The translations under genes and the position numbers were made by a program. A stretch of 16,758 bases of DNA from Desulfobulbaceae bacterium (GTDB taxonomy: Bacteria; Desulfobacterota; Desulfobulbia; Desulfobulbales; SURF-16), in contig JANTGB010000012.1 of the NCBI GenBank assembly GCA_024763115.1, forward strand, positions 1 through 16,758, written 5' to 3'. The notes under the pieces were generated by a model. The model worked only from the letters and a program-made list of their open reading frames with translations, was not told where the DNA came from and made no database searches. Of this stretch, positions 1 to 7,975 are shown in pieces. Numbering within the stretch: position 1 is the first letter of the stretch; each line of letters starts with the position of its first letter.

Positions 1-19
1 TACCCTTCTCTACCCCTTT

Positions 20-125
20 AAATGTTCGGATAGTGCCCCATATTTGTTCGTTTCGGCGTGTTCACTATAGTATACTATGTGAATCACGCCTAAACGGACG
101 AAGGTGGGGTGCTAGCCGAATATTT
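20..125. repeat. 106 bp imperfect palindrome (MITE-like or large hairpin)
   Basis: The two halves, 20-72 and 73-125, are reverse complements without any gap: 39 of 53 positions pair by Watson-Crick rules. The centre is the perfect palindrome ATAGTATACTAT (67-78), and the outer ends pair as AAAT/ATTT. Six more positions would be G-U pairs if the plus strand were transcribed. It lies about 40 bp beyond the stop codon of the sigma-54 regulator. There is no T-run directly after it, so it is not a classical terminator. A palindromic MITE or REP-like element, or a structured plus-strand RNA, are the main options. The rest of 1-167 holds no gene that I can support. Confidence 0.7.
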
Positions 126-167
126 ACGAGGTTAAGGAATTTTTTCTTTCCTGGTTGAATAGTTACC

Positions 168-1673
168 TTATTTCTTTACCATCTTTGCCGAAATACCATA
201 GCGCTTCATCTTATCATAAAGCGCAGTTTTACCGACATGGAGCTGTTGCGAAGTTTTCTGAACATTACCATTATTATTTTCCAGAAAACTCTTAATCATA
301 TCCCGTTCAAAATCAGCCATAACCTCTTTTAATGAGCTTTCAGCAACCTTATTGCCCATTTCCTTAAAATAATCTCCTTTGACATTTTCAGTGGGATTTA
401 CATCAAAAAATAATTCCTGCTCAGTAACAATGTTGTTTTTGGCCATGAGAACGGCTCGCTGAATAACATTTTCCAACTCACGTACATTGCCCGGCCAGTC
501 ATGAAGCAGCAGACGATTTATAATTTTATCCGGCAGAAAATCTATATCCTTCTTAAAAGCCTGACGATAACGGCGGACAAAATGAGTGGCTAGATCAACG
601 ACATCTTCTTTTCTATCCCGCAGGGGAGGAATTAAAATGTTAATAATATTCAAACGATAGTATAAATCAAGTCGAAAAACCCCATCCTGAACAGCCTGGG
701 CCAGATCAACATTGGTTGCGGCAATAACTCTGACATCAACCTTAACCGGCTGATTGCCGCCGACCCGAATAATTTCTCCATTCTGCAGAACCCGTAATAA
801 TGAGGCTTGCATTTTGGGACTGATATCGCCTATTTCATCAAGAAATATTGTGCCTCCGTCAACAATCTCAAACTTGCCTTTTTTCCTGCCACCGGCCCCG
901 GTAAAGGCTCCTTTCTCATAGCCGAACAGATCACTTTCCAGTAAATTATCATTAATTGTATTGCAATTTACCTTAAGAAAAGGCTTGTCCAGGCGACTGC
1001 TGCTGTTTCTCACCAGATTTGCCACCAGCTCCTTACCCGTGCCTGATTCACCGGCAATCAAAATCGTTGCATCCGAATCAGCTACCTGGAAAATTATTTC
1101 CCGCAATTCCTGCATCTTGCGACTGGAGCCGATCATTTCTTCCGGCTGACCGGTTTTTCTAAGCTGATTTTTTAATAAATTTATCTGATGAGATAGCTCC
1201 TTTCTGGTCTTTTCACTTTCCTTTAACTCCGCAATCTTATTTCGCAGAATTTCTTCTATATTCGTATGAAAACTATCAATTTCCAGCTCATGCAGCTTTC
1301 TGTCCGTTATATCCCGCATAACCAGCATGATGAGCCGATCACCCATATAACCTTCAAAAGGGACATAACTGTATTCAACATCCACATCGCCGATTCTGGT
1401 TTCCACCAGTTCCTTATGTTTTTTCCCGCTGCCGCATAGCTGTACAGGACAGTTATTCCGACAACGATCTCCGGCCGAGCAGAAACTCTCTTTACATAAC
1501 CTGTCGCAAAGATTTCCAAAAACTGAAACAGCACTGGGATTCATATACTCGATAACAAAATCTTCCCGGATCAGAACAACCATCTCCGGCATTATATCAA
1601 GCAAAGCCCGCCAGTTTCGCACCAGACGGTCTATTTCCTGCTTGGTTTTTCTAAGTTCGTTATTTAAACTCAA
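168..1673 (-). CDS. PAS domain sigma-54-dependent transcriptional activator (Fis-type HTH)
   Basis: A bacterial enhancer-binding protein of 501 aa that would remodel sigma-54 RNA polymerase. It has an N-terminal PAS sensor (about 20-125) and a coiled-coil linker (about 128-172). The AAA+ domain (about 180-410) has Walker A GESGTGKE (208-215), an intact GAFTGA loop (255-260), Walker B TIFLDE (275-280) and the FRLDLYYRL segment (333-341). A Fis-like helix-turn-helix sits at about 460-492. There is no receiver domain, so this is not a PrsR-type response regulator. The PAS domain carries six cysteines (C56, C60, C65, C71, C75, C80), suggesting a redox, metal or Fe-S input. The start is TTG with AGGG seven bases upstream, overlapping the stop of ugd; the 9 bp gap suggests translational coupling. 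It probably regulates this EPS locus, but I saw no convincing sigma-54 promoter in the window. Confidence 0.93.
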   Translation of the reverse strand: MSLNNELRKTKQEIDRLVRNWRALLDIMPEMVVLIREDFVIEYMNPSAVSVFGNLCDRLCKESFCSAGDRCRNNCPVQLCGSGKKHKELVETRIGDVDVEYSYVPFEGYMGDRLIMLVMRDITDRKLHELEIDSFHTNIEEILRNKIAELKESEKTRKELSHQINLLKNQLRKTGQPEEMIGSSRKMQELREIIFQVADSDATILIAGESGTGKELVANLVRNSSSRLDKPFLKVNCNTINDNLLESDLFGYEKGAFTGAGGRKKGKFEIVDGGTIFLDEIGDISPKMQASLLRVLQNGEIIRVGGNQPVKVDVRVIAATNVDLAQAVQDGVFRLDLYYRLNIINILIPPLRDRKEDVVDLATHFVRRYRQAFKKDIDFLPDKIINRLLLHDWPGNVRELENVIQRAVLMAKNNIVTEQELFFDVNPTENVKGDYFKEMGNKVAESSLKEVMADFERDMIKSFLENNNGNVQKTSQQLHVGKTALYDKMKRYGISAKMVKK

Positions 1674-1682
1674 TTTTTTACC

Positions 1683-2990
1683 CTACTTCCTGCCCACACC
1701 ATAATAGATAAACCCGGCTTCCCGCATTTTTACAGGAGAATACACATTTCGTAAATCAACAAACACCGGCGCTTTCATCCGTACTTTTAATTCTTCAAAA
1801 TCAAGGGCGCGATACTGATTCCACTCGGTAAACAACACCAGAACATCAGCATTTTCCGCTGCCTCATAACTGTTATCAACATAATTAAAATCAGGAAAAT
1901 CTCGAGCCGCAGCCGCCATTCCCTGGGGATCATGAGCCTGAATCCGGGCTCCTTTTTCCAGCAGGGGCGGCAGAATAGTCAGGGCCGGAGAATCACGCAG
2001 ATCATCTGTTTCCGGTTTAAAGGTAAGGCCAAGAACACCGATGGTTTTGCCGGCCTCATGGCCGCCCAGGGCATCTCGAATTTTTTTGACCATTCTGGCC
2101 TTCTGGGCTGCATTAATTTCAACTGCCGCTTCGACGGAACGAGTCGCAACCCCATTTTCCTGAGCAATCCTCAGCAGAGCCAGGGTATCCTTGGGAAAAC
2201 AGGAACCGCCATAACCAGGCCCGGCATGCAGAAATTTTTTGCCGATCCGACCATCAAGCCCCACGCCCTTAGCCAGATCAATTACATCGGCGCCAACCTC
2301 TTCACAAATATTAGCCATCTCGTTAATAAAGGATATCTTTACCGACAAAAAGGCGTTCGCGGCGTACTTTATTAACTCGGCGGTTTCAAGATTAGTTATG
2401 ACAAAGGGGATTGAGATTCGATAAAGAGGGTTGTAAATTTCCTTCATTATCTCAGCAGCCCGCTCCGAATCAGTACCCAGCACCACGCGATCCGGTCGCA
2501 TAAAATCATTGATGGCCGCACCTTCCCGTAAAAATTCCGGATTAGACACCACGTCAAAATCAGCCGCAAAATTTTCTTCACGTATCACCCTGGCAACCTG
2601 ACCGGCCGTGCCCACCGGAACCGTGCTCTTGTCGATTACCACGGTATAATCCTGCAGATGAGGGGCCAGATCCCGGGCTGCCGCGTAAATATAGGTTAAA
2701 TCAGCATATCCGTCACCCCGGCGCGAGGTGGGTGTGCCCACTGCAATAAACACTGCCTGAGCCCGGGATACGCACTCGTTCAGATCAGTAGCAAAGGAAA
2801 GCCGCCCCTCCCTGACATTTTTGGCCACCAGCTCATCCAGACCCGGCTCGTAAATAGGAATTTCACCGGCAAGCAATCGCTTGATTTTATCTTCATCTTT
2901 ATCCATGCAGATAATCTTGTGGCCGAACTCCGCCAGGCATGCCCCTGTCACCAGGCCGACATAGCCTGTGCCTATCATGGTTATTTTCAT
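1683..2990 (-). CDS. ugd: UDP-glucose 6-dehydrogenase
   Basis: Oxidises UDP-glucose twice with NAD+ to UDP-glucuronate in the cytoplasm. The 435 aa product has the full family layout. The Rossmann motif GTGYVG is at 7-12, the VGTPT segment at about 84-88, NPEFLREG at 150-157, and the catalytic-cysteine motif GYGGSCFPKD at 259-268 with C264. The UDP-binding C-terminal domain contains GLTFKPETDDLRDSP. The length is normal for bacterial Ugd. The ATG start has AGGGA seven bases upstream. It is followed after 9 bp by the sigma-54 regulator and separated from the upstream UDP-GlcA 4-epimerase gene by a MITE-like repeat. Its product is the substrate of that epimerase. C6-dehydrogenases for other sugars share the fold, but this motif set is the UDP-glucose type. 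Confidence 0.95.
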   Translation of the reverse strand: MKITMIGTGYVGLVTGACLAEFGHKIICMDKDEDKIKRLLAGEIPIYEPGLDELVAKNVREGRLSFATDLNECVSRAQAVFIAVGTPTSRRGDGYADLTYIYAAARDLAPHLQDYTVVIDKSTVPVGTAGQVARVIREENFAADFDVVSNPEFLREGAAINDFMRPDRVVLGTDSERAAEIMKEIYNPLYRISIPFVITNLETAELIKYAANAFLSVKISFINEMANICEEVGADVIDLAKGVGLDGRIGKKFLHAGPGYGGSCFPKDTLALLRIAQENGVATRSVEAAVEINAAQKARMVKKIRDALGGHEAGKTIGVLGLTFKPETDDLRDSPALTILPPLLEKGARIQAHDPQGMAAAARDFPDFNYVDNSYEAAENADVLVLFTEWNQYRALDFEELKVRMKAPVFVDLRNVYSPVKMREAGFIYYGVGRK

Positions 2991-3007
2991 CTTATTCCCT
3001 TATTTAT

Positions 3008-3135
3008 GATGAACTCGTAAAAAGTCTTAACTCACCATGAAGATAATGAAGAGCTTGAAGTTACCATACTGATCTCACGTTTTTCTTTTCTTCGTGTCCT
3101 TCATGCGCTTCATGGTAAAATAAATTTTTACGAAA
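3008..3135 (+). repeat. MITE-like palindromic element, copy 1
   Basis: A 128 bp element fills almost the whole gap between the UDP-GlcA epimerase stop (3139) and the ugd start (2990). Its ends are terminal inverted repeats: TCGTAAAAA near the left end, matched by TTTTTACGA at the right end, with ACCATGAAG nested inside both arms, so the arms pair over roughly 45 bp. It contains 9 bp units ending in ATGAAG or TTGAAG. The same sequence, about 88% identical by eye, lies inverted at 15164-15282. This copy has one extra 9 bp unit. A short minus-strand frame through it (KRMKDTKKRKT) is an artefact of the repeat, not a gene. Confidence 0.85.
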
Positions 3136-3138
3136 CAA

Positions 3139-4152
3139 TCATTTGTAAGATTGACGATACCATTCAACAAACTTACCCAGCCCTTCCTCAATGGAAGTAG
3201 TCGGCTTGAACCCGACATCAGCCACCAGGTCATCAACATTGGCATAGGTAGCAGGCACATCGCCATTCTGCATGGGCAAGAGATTCTTTTTAGCCTTTTT
3301 CCCCAGACAATCTTCCAGCACCTCGATAAAACGCATTAAATCTTCCTGCTGATTATTGCCGATATTATAAATATGATAAGGACAGTAACTGGTGGCCGGG
3401 TCAGCCTTTTCCCTGTCCCATTCCGGATCCGCTAGAGGAACATGATGAATTACCCGCACCACTCCTTCAATTATATCATCAATATAGGTAAAATCGCGCT
3501 TCATTTTTCCATGATTAAAAACATTTATCGGCTCATCAGCCAGAATAGCCCTGGTAAAAAGAAAATAGGCCATGTCAGGTCGACCCCAGGGGCCGTATAC
3601 GGTAAAAAAACGTAAGCCGGTTGTGGCCAGGCCATAAAGATGGCTGTAAGCATGGGCCATCAGTTCATTTGATTTTTTGGTGGCCGCGTAAAGAGAAACA
3701 GGATGATCGACATTATCATGGACGGAAAAAGGCATTTTTGTATTGCCGCCGTAGACGGAACTGGAAGAGGCAAAAACCAGATGCCTGACATTATTATGGC
3801 GACAGCCCTCAAGAATATTAACAAAACCAACCACATTGCTGTCTACATAGGAATGGGGATTTTCCAGGGAATAACGCACTCCGGCCTGGGCCGCCAGGTT
3901 AACCACGACATCAAAGGAATGCTGCTTGAAAAGTTTGGTCATTGCCGGACGGTCAGCCATGTCGAGCTTGACAAAGGTGAAACCTTTCCGGGGCAGTAGT
4001 AGGTCAAGACGAGCCTGTTTCAAGGCAGGATCATAATAATCATTTAAGTTATCAATTCCTACCACCTCAATATTATCCGCCAGCAACCGCCGGGCCAGGA
4101 AAAAACCAATGAAACCGGCGGCCCCGGTTATAAGTATTTTTTTAATCTGCAT
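3139..4152 (-). CDS. UDP-glucuronate 4-epimerase, NAD-dependent SDR
   Basis: Extended short-chain dehydrogenase/reductase of 337 aa that interconverts UDP-glucuronate and UDP-galacturonate. The NAD-binding motif TGAAGFIG is at 9-16. The catalytic pair is Y155 and K159 (YAATK), with the serine patch at 129-132. DNLNDYYDPALKQARL (34-49) and the FFTVYGPWGRPDMA region are hallmarks of the CapI/LpsL-type UDP-GlcA epimerases rather than GalE. The ATG start is preceded by GGAG at good spacing. It lies 41 bp after the tviC-like gene and directly before a MITE-like repeat, whose right end is three bases from the stop codon. Together with ugd it gives a UDP-Glc to UDP-GlcA to UDP-GalA route. The assignment is from motifs; substrate specificity was not tested. 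Confidence 0.9.
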   Translation of the reverse strand: MQIKKILITGAAGFIGFFLARRLLADNIEVVGIDNLNDYYDPALKQARLDLLLPRKGFTFVKLDMADRPAMTKLFKQHSFDVVVNLAAQAGVRYSLENPHSYVDSNVVGFVNILEGCRHNNVRHLVFASSSSVYGGNTKMPFSVHDNVDHPVSLYAATKKSNELMAHAYSHLYGLATTGLRFFTVYGPWGRPDMAYFLFTRAILADEPINVFNHGKMKRDFTYIDDIIEGVVRVIHHVPLADPEWDREKADPATSYCPYHIYNIGNNQQEDLMRFIEVLEDCLGKKAKKNLLPMQNGDVPATYANVDDLVADVGFKPTTSIEEGLGKFVEWYRQSYK

Positions 4153-4193
4153 CTTTCTCCAATGGGTAGGTAAGCGGACTAATTTTAACCGGA

Positions 4194-5225
4194 TTACCTT
4201 AAATGTTCGATATACCAGGCCGCCGCCTGATCAAGACCGGCACGAACAGAGAATTGCGGTTCATATCCCAGCAGATTTTTCGCCTTGCTGATATCGGCCA
4301 GAGAATGACGGACATCACCGGGACGAAAATCATGATATTCCGGTTCCTGCTTTGCAGCCTCTTTAACCACCTCGGCAACCCGTTCCCGAATCAGTAAAAA
4401 CAACTCGTTTAAGCTCGTCCGTTCGCCAAAGGCAACATTATACACCTGATTCAGAGCTGCTTCATCAAAACTAACTGCCGCCAGCAGGTTAGCCTGCACA
4501 CAATTATCAATATAGCAGAAATCGCGGCTGGTTTCTCCGTCACCATTAATAAAAAGCTCTTCTCCCCTGATAAGAGCGGCGAACCATTTCGGCATAACAG
4601 CGGCATAGGCTCCGTTAGGATCCTGCCGACGCCCGAATATATTGAAATAGCGCAGGCCAATACATTTAAATCCGTAAGTCCGGGCAAAAACATCAGCATA
4701 AAGTTCGTTAACATATTTTGTTACGGCATAGGGCGACAGGGGCCGGCCTATTTTATCCTCTTCCTTGGGCAGGCCGGGATGATCGCCATAGGTGGAACTT
4801 GAAGCAGCATAGACAAAACGTTTTACTTCAGCGTCCCGGGCTGCAACCAGCATATTAAGAAACCCGCTTAAATTATTTTCATTGGTCAAAATAGGATCAT
4901 CAATAGAGCGCGGCACTGACCCCAGGGCTGCCTGATGAAGAACATAATCAATTCCGGCACAGGCACTACGGCAATCAGCAAGTTTGCGGATATCAGCCTC
5001 AACAAAGGAAAAACGCTGCCACTGATCTTTGCCGACAAGCTCCCGTACCTGATCCAGATTATGCTGAAAACCGGTGGAAAAATTATCCAGCCCCACTACC
5101 TGCTGATTTAATTTCAACAAAGTTTCCAGCAGATTTGAGCCGATAAATCCGGCCACCCCGGTAACCAGCCATCTGGCCGGTGATTTTTTCAGTTCATCCT
5201 GTAATTTTTCATACTTTGTTGCCAT
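4194..5225 (-). CDS. tviC: UDP-N-acetylglucosamine (or -uronate) 4-epimerase, TviC/WbpP type
   Basis: Extended SDR of 343 aa whose N-terminus, with the KYEKLQ extension before WLVTGVAGFIGSNLLETLL, closely resembles WbpP of Pseudomonas and TviC of the Vi antigen pathway. The NAD motif TGVAGFIG is at 22-29, the serine triad at 142-144, and the catalytic pair Y166/K170 in SPYAVTK. The family inverts C4 of UDP-GlcNAc or UDP-GlcNAcA to the galacto form. The start ATG overlaps the stop of the dehydrogenase by one base (TAATG), so the two are translationally coupled and probably act in one pathway. In the TviB-TviC order oxidation comes first, in WbpP-WbpO epimerisation first; sequence alone cannot decide which applies. 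Confidence 0.92.
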   Translation of the reverse strand: MATKYEKLQDELKKSPARWLVTGVAGFIGSNLLETLLKLNQQVVGLDNFSTGFQHNLDQVRELVGKDQWQRFSFVEADIRKLADCRSACAGIDYVLHQAALGSVPRSIDDPILTNENNLSGFLNMLVAARDAEVKRFVYAASSSTYGDHPGLPKEEDKIGRPLSPYAVTKYVNELYADVFARTYGFKCIGLRYFNIFGRRQDPNGAYAAVMPKWFAALIRGEELFINGDGETSRDFCYIDNCVQANLLAAVSFDEAALNQVYNVAFGERTSLNELFLLIRERVAEVVKEAAKQEPEYHDFRPGDVRHSLADISKAKNLLGYEPQFSVRAGLDQAAAWYIEHLR

Positions 5226-6508
5226 TATAATCTCCAGAATCCTACTCCGGTTGCCCTTACCTCAGCCATATCCAGAGCTGATTTTACATCAATCAGGCAG
5301 CCGCCCCGGGCCAGTAAATCGGTAAAATCAGTCAACGATCGGGCCAGATATTCCCGATGAGGCACAGCCAGAATCATAGCGTCAAGCTCTGCCATCTCGT
5401 CAAGTTCACATAAATCAATATCATAAAATCTTTTCGCCTCATCCCTGTCGGCCCGGGCATCATGCACCAGGACATTAACCCCGTAAGTGCGCAGTTCCGT
5501 AATAATATCAATAACCCTGGAATTACGCAGATCAGGACAATTCTCCTTAAAGGTCAGACCCAGAACGCCTACCTTGCCTTGCTGGATATTAAGCCCCCCG
5601 GACAGCATAAGCTTAACGGTTTTTTCAGCAATAAATTTACCCATGCCATCGTTAATCCGCCGACCGGAAAGAATAACTTCCGGGTGATAGCCTGTGGTTT
5701 CAGCCCGGTAAGTCAGATAATAGGGATCAACCCCGATACAGTGCCCCCCGACCAGTCCCGGTCGAAAGGGGAGAAAATTCCACTTGGTTCCGGCGGCTTC
5801 AAGAACATTCAAGGTATCAATATCAAGGCGGTCAAAAATAACCGCCAATTCATTCATCAGGGCAATATTCAAATCACGCTGGGTATTTTCTATAACCTTG
5901 GCGGCTTCCGCCTCCCTGATACTTGCAGCCCGATAAACTCCGGCAGTAATTATCGCAGCGTAAAGCTCAGCCACCTGGTCTGCGGTTTCTTTAATATCTC
6001 CGGAAACCACTTTAACGATTTTGGTCAGGGTATGTTCCTTGTCACCGGGATTAATCCTTTCCGGCGAATAGCCGACAAAAAAATCCTTTTTCCAGGTAAG
6101 GCCTGATTCTCTTTCCAGAATCGGCACACACACCTCTTCGGTAACTCCGGGATAGACAGTTGACTCGAAAATTACGATAGCGCCTTTTTTTAAATTCCGG
6201 CCCACGGTTTCCGTTGCCTTTTTCACCGGAGTCAGATCAGGCTGACGGGCAGAATCAATGGGAGTCGGCACCGCGACAATAACATAATCCCCTTCAGCTA
6301 TCCGGGCCGGGTCAGCAGTATAGGTTATATGTGGGGCAGCCTTGAATTCCTCCTCCGAGACCTCGCAGTTTGGGTCATAACCTTTTTTATAACCGGCAAT
6401 CGCCTCTTTTTTTATATCAAAACCAATGGTGGAAAACCTGCGGCCAAAGGTTACGGCCAGGGGCAGGCCCACATAACCAAGACCGACAACAGCTATTGTT
6501 TTATTCAT
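5225..6508 (-). CDS. tviB: UDP-N-acetyl-hexosamine 6-dehydrogenase, TviB/WbpO type
   Basis: NAD-dependent C6 dehydrogenase of 427 aa that converts UDP-GlcNAc (or UDP-GalNAc) to the uronic acid. The Rossmann motif VGLGYVGLPLA is near residue 8. FESTVYPGVTEE and VGYSPERINPGD precede the catalytic motif GGHCIGVDPYYLT with C257, and GLTFKENCPDLRNSR is in the C-terminal domain. These are the motifs of the VipA/TviB/WbpO family rather than Ugd. An upstream in-frame ATG at 6538 would add ten residues and overlap the preceding gene by 16 bp. I chose 6508 because AAGGAG (6517-6522) lies eight bases before it and homologues start near this methionine. It is followed by the coupled tviC-like epimerase. 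Confidence 0.93.
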   Translation of the reverse strand: MNKTIAVVGLGYVGLPLAVTFGRRFSTIGFDIKKEAIAGYKKGYDPNCEVSEEEFKAAPHITYTADPARIAEGDYVIVAVPTPIDSARQPDLTPVKKATETVGRNLKKGAIVIFESTVYPGVTEEVCVPILERESGLTWKKDFFVGYSPERINPGDKEHTLTKIVKVVSGDIKETADQVAELYAAIITAGVYRAASIREAEAAKVIENTQRDLNIALMNELAVIFDRLDIDTLNVLEAAGTKWNFLPFRPGLVGGHCIGVDPYYLTYRAETTGYHPEVILSGRRINDGMGKFIAEKTVKLMLSGGLNIQQGKVGVLGLTFKENCPDLRNSRVIDIITELRTYGVNVLVHDARADRDEAKRFYDIDLCELDEMAELDAMILAVPHREYLARSLTDFTDLLARGGCLIDVKSALDMAEVRATGVGFWRL

Positions 6509-6516
6509 TATATCTG

Positions 6517-6522
6517 CTCCTT
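6517..6522 (-). promoter_or_regulatory. Ribosome binding site deciding the tviB-like start
   Basis: AAGGAG on the minus strand, one base after the TGA of the preceding epimerase (6523-6525) and eight bases before the ATG at 6508. The competing ATG at 6538 lies inside the upstream gene and has no comparable site at proper spacing. Confidence 0.75.
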
Positions 6523-7473
6523 TCAGCCAACCCGCCATTTCGCGGTTGCCGCCAATCCTTCCTGGAGAGAAAATTTAAGCTTAAATCCCAGCTCCTCCCC
6601 GGCCTTATCATAAATAAGGCAGCTCCTGGTCAAGTCGCCGGGCCGGCCTGCGCCTGTTTCATAAGCAAGCAGATCATCATTTAACTCAGGACGCAGATTT
6701 TTCAGGGCCTTAAAAACTTCGTTAAACAAATCCGCAGTATGGGTTTCCTTACAGGTGCCTATATTATAGGCCTGCTTACTGCCCTTATCAATGGCCAGCA
6801 TATTGGCCTGGACAATATCACCGACATAGCAATAATCCCTGGTCATGCCCCGAGGCTCATCCGGGAAATGATAAACTGCGCATTTCTGCCCGGCCAGCAG
6901 ACGATCCATGAATACCGCTACCACTCCGGCCTCGCCATGGGGAATCTGCCGGGGGCCATAGACATTGGCGTAACGCAAAATCGTATAATCCAGATCATAC
7001 TGATGATTATAAAAGGCCAGGTACTGTTCCGAAACCGACTTTGTAATGGCGTAAGGCGAAAGGGGCAGGGGCGGAGATTTTTCCGAGGTGGGAAACTCTT
7101 CGGCCTCACCATAAATGGCCCCGCCCGAGGAGATAAAAATTACCTTTTTTACCCCGTTATCTCTGGATGCCTCCAACAGGTTGACAAAACCTTTCACATT
7201 AACATCTGCGTCAAAAAGAGGATCTTCAACCGAAGCCGGAACCGACATCTGGGCGGCGTGATGATTGACAAGATCAAATTTTTCCCTGGCAAAGACCTTG
7301 GCAACTTCCGGTGAACGAATATCGAGCAGGTAAAATTTCGCCCTGGGATTAAGATTCTCCCATTTCCCGCTGAACAGATTGTCAATAATAACTACTTCGT
7401 GGCCGGCCTCAAGATAAGCGTCAACCACGTTTGAGCCGATAAACCCGGCTCCGCCGGTTACCAGAATTTTCAT
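6523..7473 (-). CDS. NAD-dependent epimerase, GalE-like (UDP-glucose 4-epimerase family)
   Basis: Extended SDR of 316 aa. The NAD motif TGGAGFIG is at 6-13, DNLFSGK at 31-37, HHAAQMSVPASVEDP in the middle, serines at 115-116, and the catalytic Y141/K145 in SPYAITK. NVYGPRQIPHGEAGVV is typical of the short GalE-like branch that acts on UDP-glucose/galactose or UDP-N-acetylhexosamines. The exact substrate cannot be fixed from sequence. Its ATG has AGGGA at normal spacing, and it is the first gene after vapBC, so it probably opens the nucleotide-sugar operon that runs down to the regulator. The dehydrogenase gene follows at once, its ribosome binding site beginning one base after this stop codon. 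Confidence 0.88.
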   Translation of the reverse strand: MKILVTGGAGFIGSNVVDAYLEAGHEVVIIDNLFSGKWENLNPRAKFYLLDIRSPEVAKVFAREKFDLVNHHAAQMSVPASVEDPLFDADVNVKGFVNLLEASRDNGVKKVIFISSGGAIYGEAEEFPTSEKSPPLPLSPYAITKSVSEQYLAFYNHQYDLDYTILRYANVYGPRQIPHGEAGVVAVFMDRLLAGQKCAVYHFPDEPRGMTRDYCYVGDIVQANMLAIDKGSKQAYNIGTCKETHTADLFNEVFKALKNLRPELNDDLLAYETGAGRPGDLTRSCLIYDKAGEELGFKLKFSLQEGLAATAKWRVG

Positions 7474-7526
7474 AATATTCCCTGATGATTAGATTTACAG
7501 GCACATCCCACACTATTCGCTTGTCT

Positions 7527-7553
7527 AACAGTTAATATGTAAGACAGACTGTT
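7527..7553. promoter_or_regulatory. Inverted repeat in the gap upstream of the GalE-like gene
   Basis: AACAGT (7527-7532) and ACTGTT (7548-7553) form a 6 bp inverted repeat with a 15 bp spacer, in the 113 bp gap between the toxin gene and the epimerase gene. It could be an operator for the downstream sugar operon or a weak hairpin. No convincing -35/-10 pair was recognised here. Confidence 0.25.
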
Positions 7554-7586
7554 TGAGCGCAGATGAAGTGCAGCTGAACAGTTACC

Positions 7587-7973
7587 CTAATTTTTTATAT
7601 AAGCTGGTTCTAAATTCTTAATCATTGGATAATGTTTTACATTAAGTGTTTTTAATTGTGCATTTATTGAACTGCAGGTAGCGGCAATAACGGCATCAGC
7701 CAGGCCGATACCATGAGATTTTCCAAAGTCACGTTTATATATCCCGCCTATTCTTGCAATTTCCGCAGTTACAGGAGCGACTTCAAAAAGCGATATAAAA
7801 TCATCTAAAACTGCTAATTCTTTTTTACCTTTTACTCCAACATAAAGTTCTGCAACCACAACCGCTGATATAATTATCTGGGAAGACCTGATATGAATAA
7901 AATCAATAGCCTGATGATAACCTCGCAAAAAGTCGATTAAAACATCTGTGTCAGGAAGAAAGATCTTTGCCAT
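7587..7973 (-). CDS. vapC: PIN-domain toxin, VapC family
   Basis: A 128 aa PIN-domain protein, predicted to be an Mg2+-dependent ribonuclease held inactive by the upstream antitoxin. The conserved acidic residues are D8 (in LPDTDVLID), E42 (in VVAELYVGV) and D93 (in GIGLADAVIAATC). The C-terminal TLNVKHYPMI matches the family T-x-N-x-x-H/D-[FY] segment. I chose the ATG at 7973, with AGAGG about seven bases upstream and only two bases after the antitoxin stop. An in-frame GTG at 7991 would add six residues and overlap the antitoxin gene. The pair sits between glmS and the sugar-epimerase operon and looks unrelated to sugar metabolism. Its base composition appears more AT-rich than its neighbours, which fits a laterally acquired module. 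Confidence 0.9.
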   Translation of the reverse strand: MAKIFLPDTDVLIDFLRGYHQAIDFIHIRSSQIIISAVVVAELYVGVKGKKELAVLDDFISLFEVAPVTAEIARIGGIYKRDFGKSHGIGLADAVIAATCSSINAQLKTLNVKHYPMIKNLEPAYIKN

Positions 7974-7975
7974 TC

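Noticed and set aside
120..167. Rho-independent terminator after the regulator gene
   Set aside because: Only a 5 bp stem (AGGAA/TTCCT) with a T-rich loop is present and no GC-rich stem followed by a T-run on the minus strand.
3008..3135. CRISPR-like short repeats (ATGAAG units)
   Set aside because: The 9 bp units are adjacent without unique spacers and belong to the arms of a palindromic element. There are no cas genes.
3075..3266. Small minus-strand frame ending in a lysine-rich MKRMKDTKKRKT-like tail
   Set aside because: The tail is the translation of the ATGAAG repeat of the MITE-like element, and the rest overlaps the epimerase gene in another frame.
5462..6106. Long open frame on the plus strand opposite the dehydrogenase gene
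   Set aside because: It lies wholly inside a well-supported gene on the other strand, has no recognisable domain and no ribosome binding site that I could support. It is a shadow frame.
6739..7314. 191-codon open frame on the plus strand opposite the GalE-like gene
   Set aside because: Antisense to a clear SDR epimerase with all its motifs; the composition is typical of a shadow translation.
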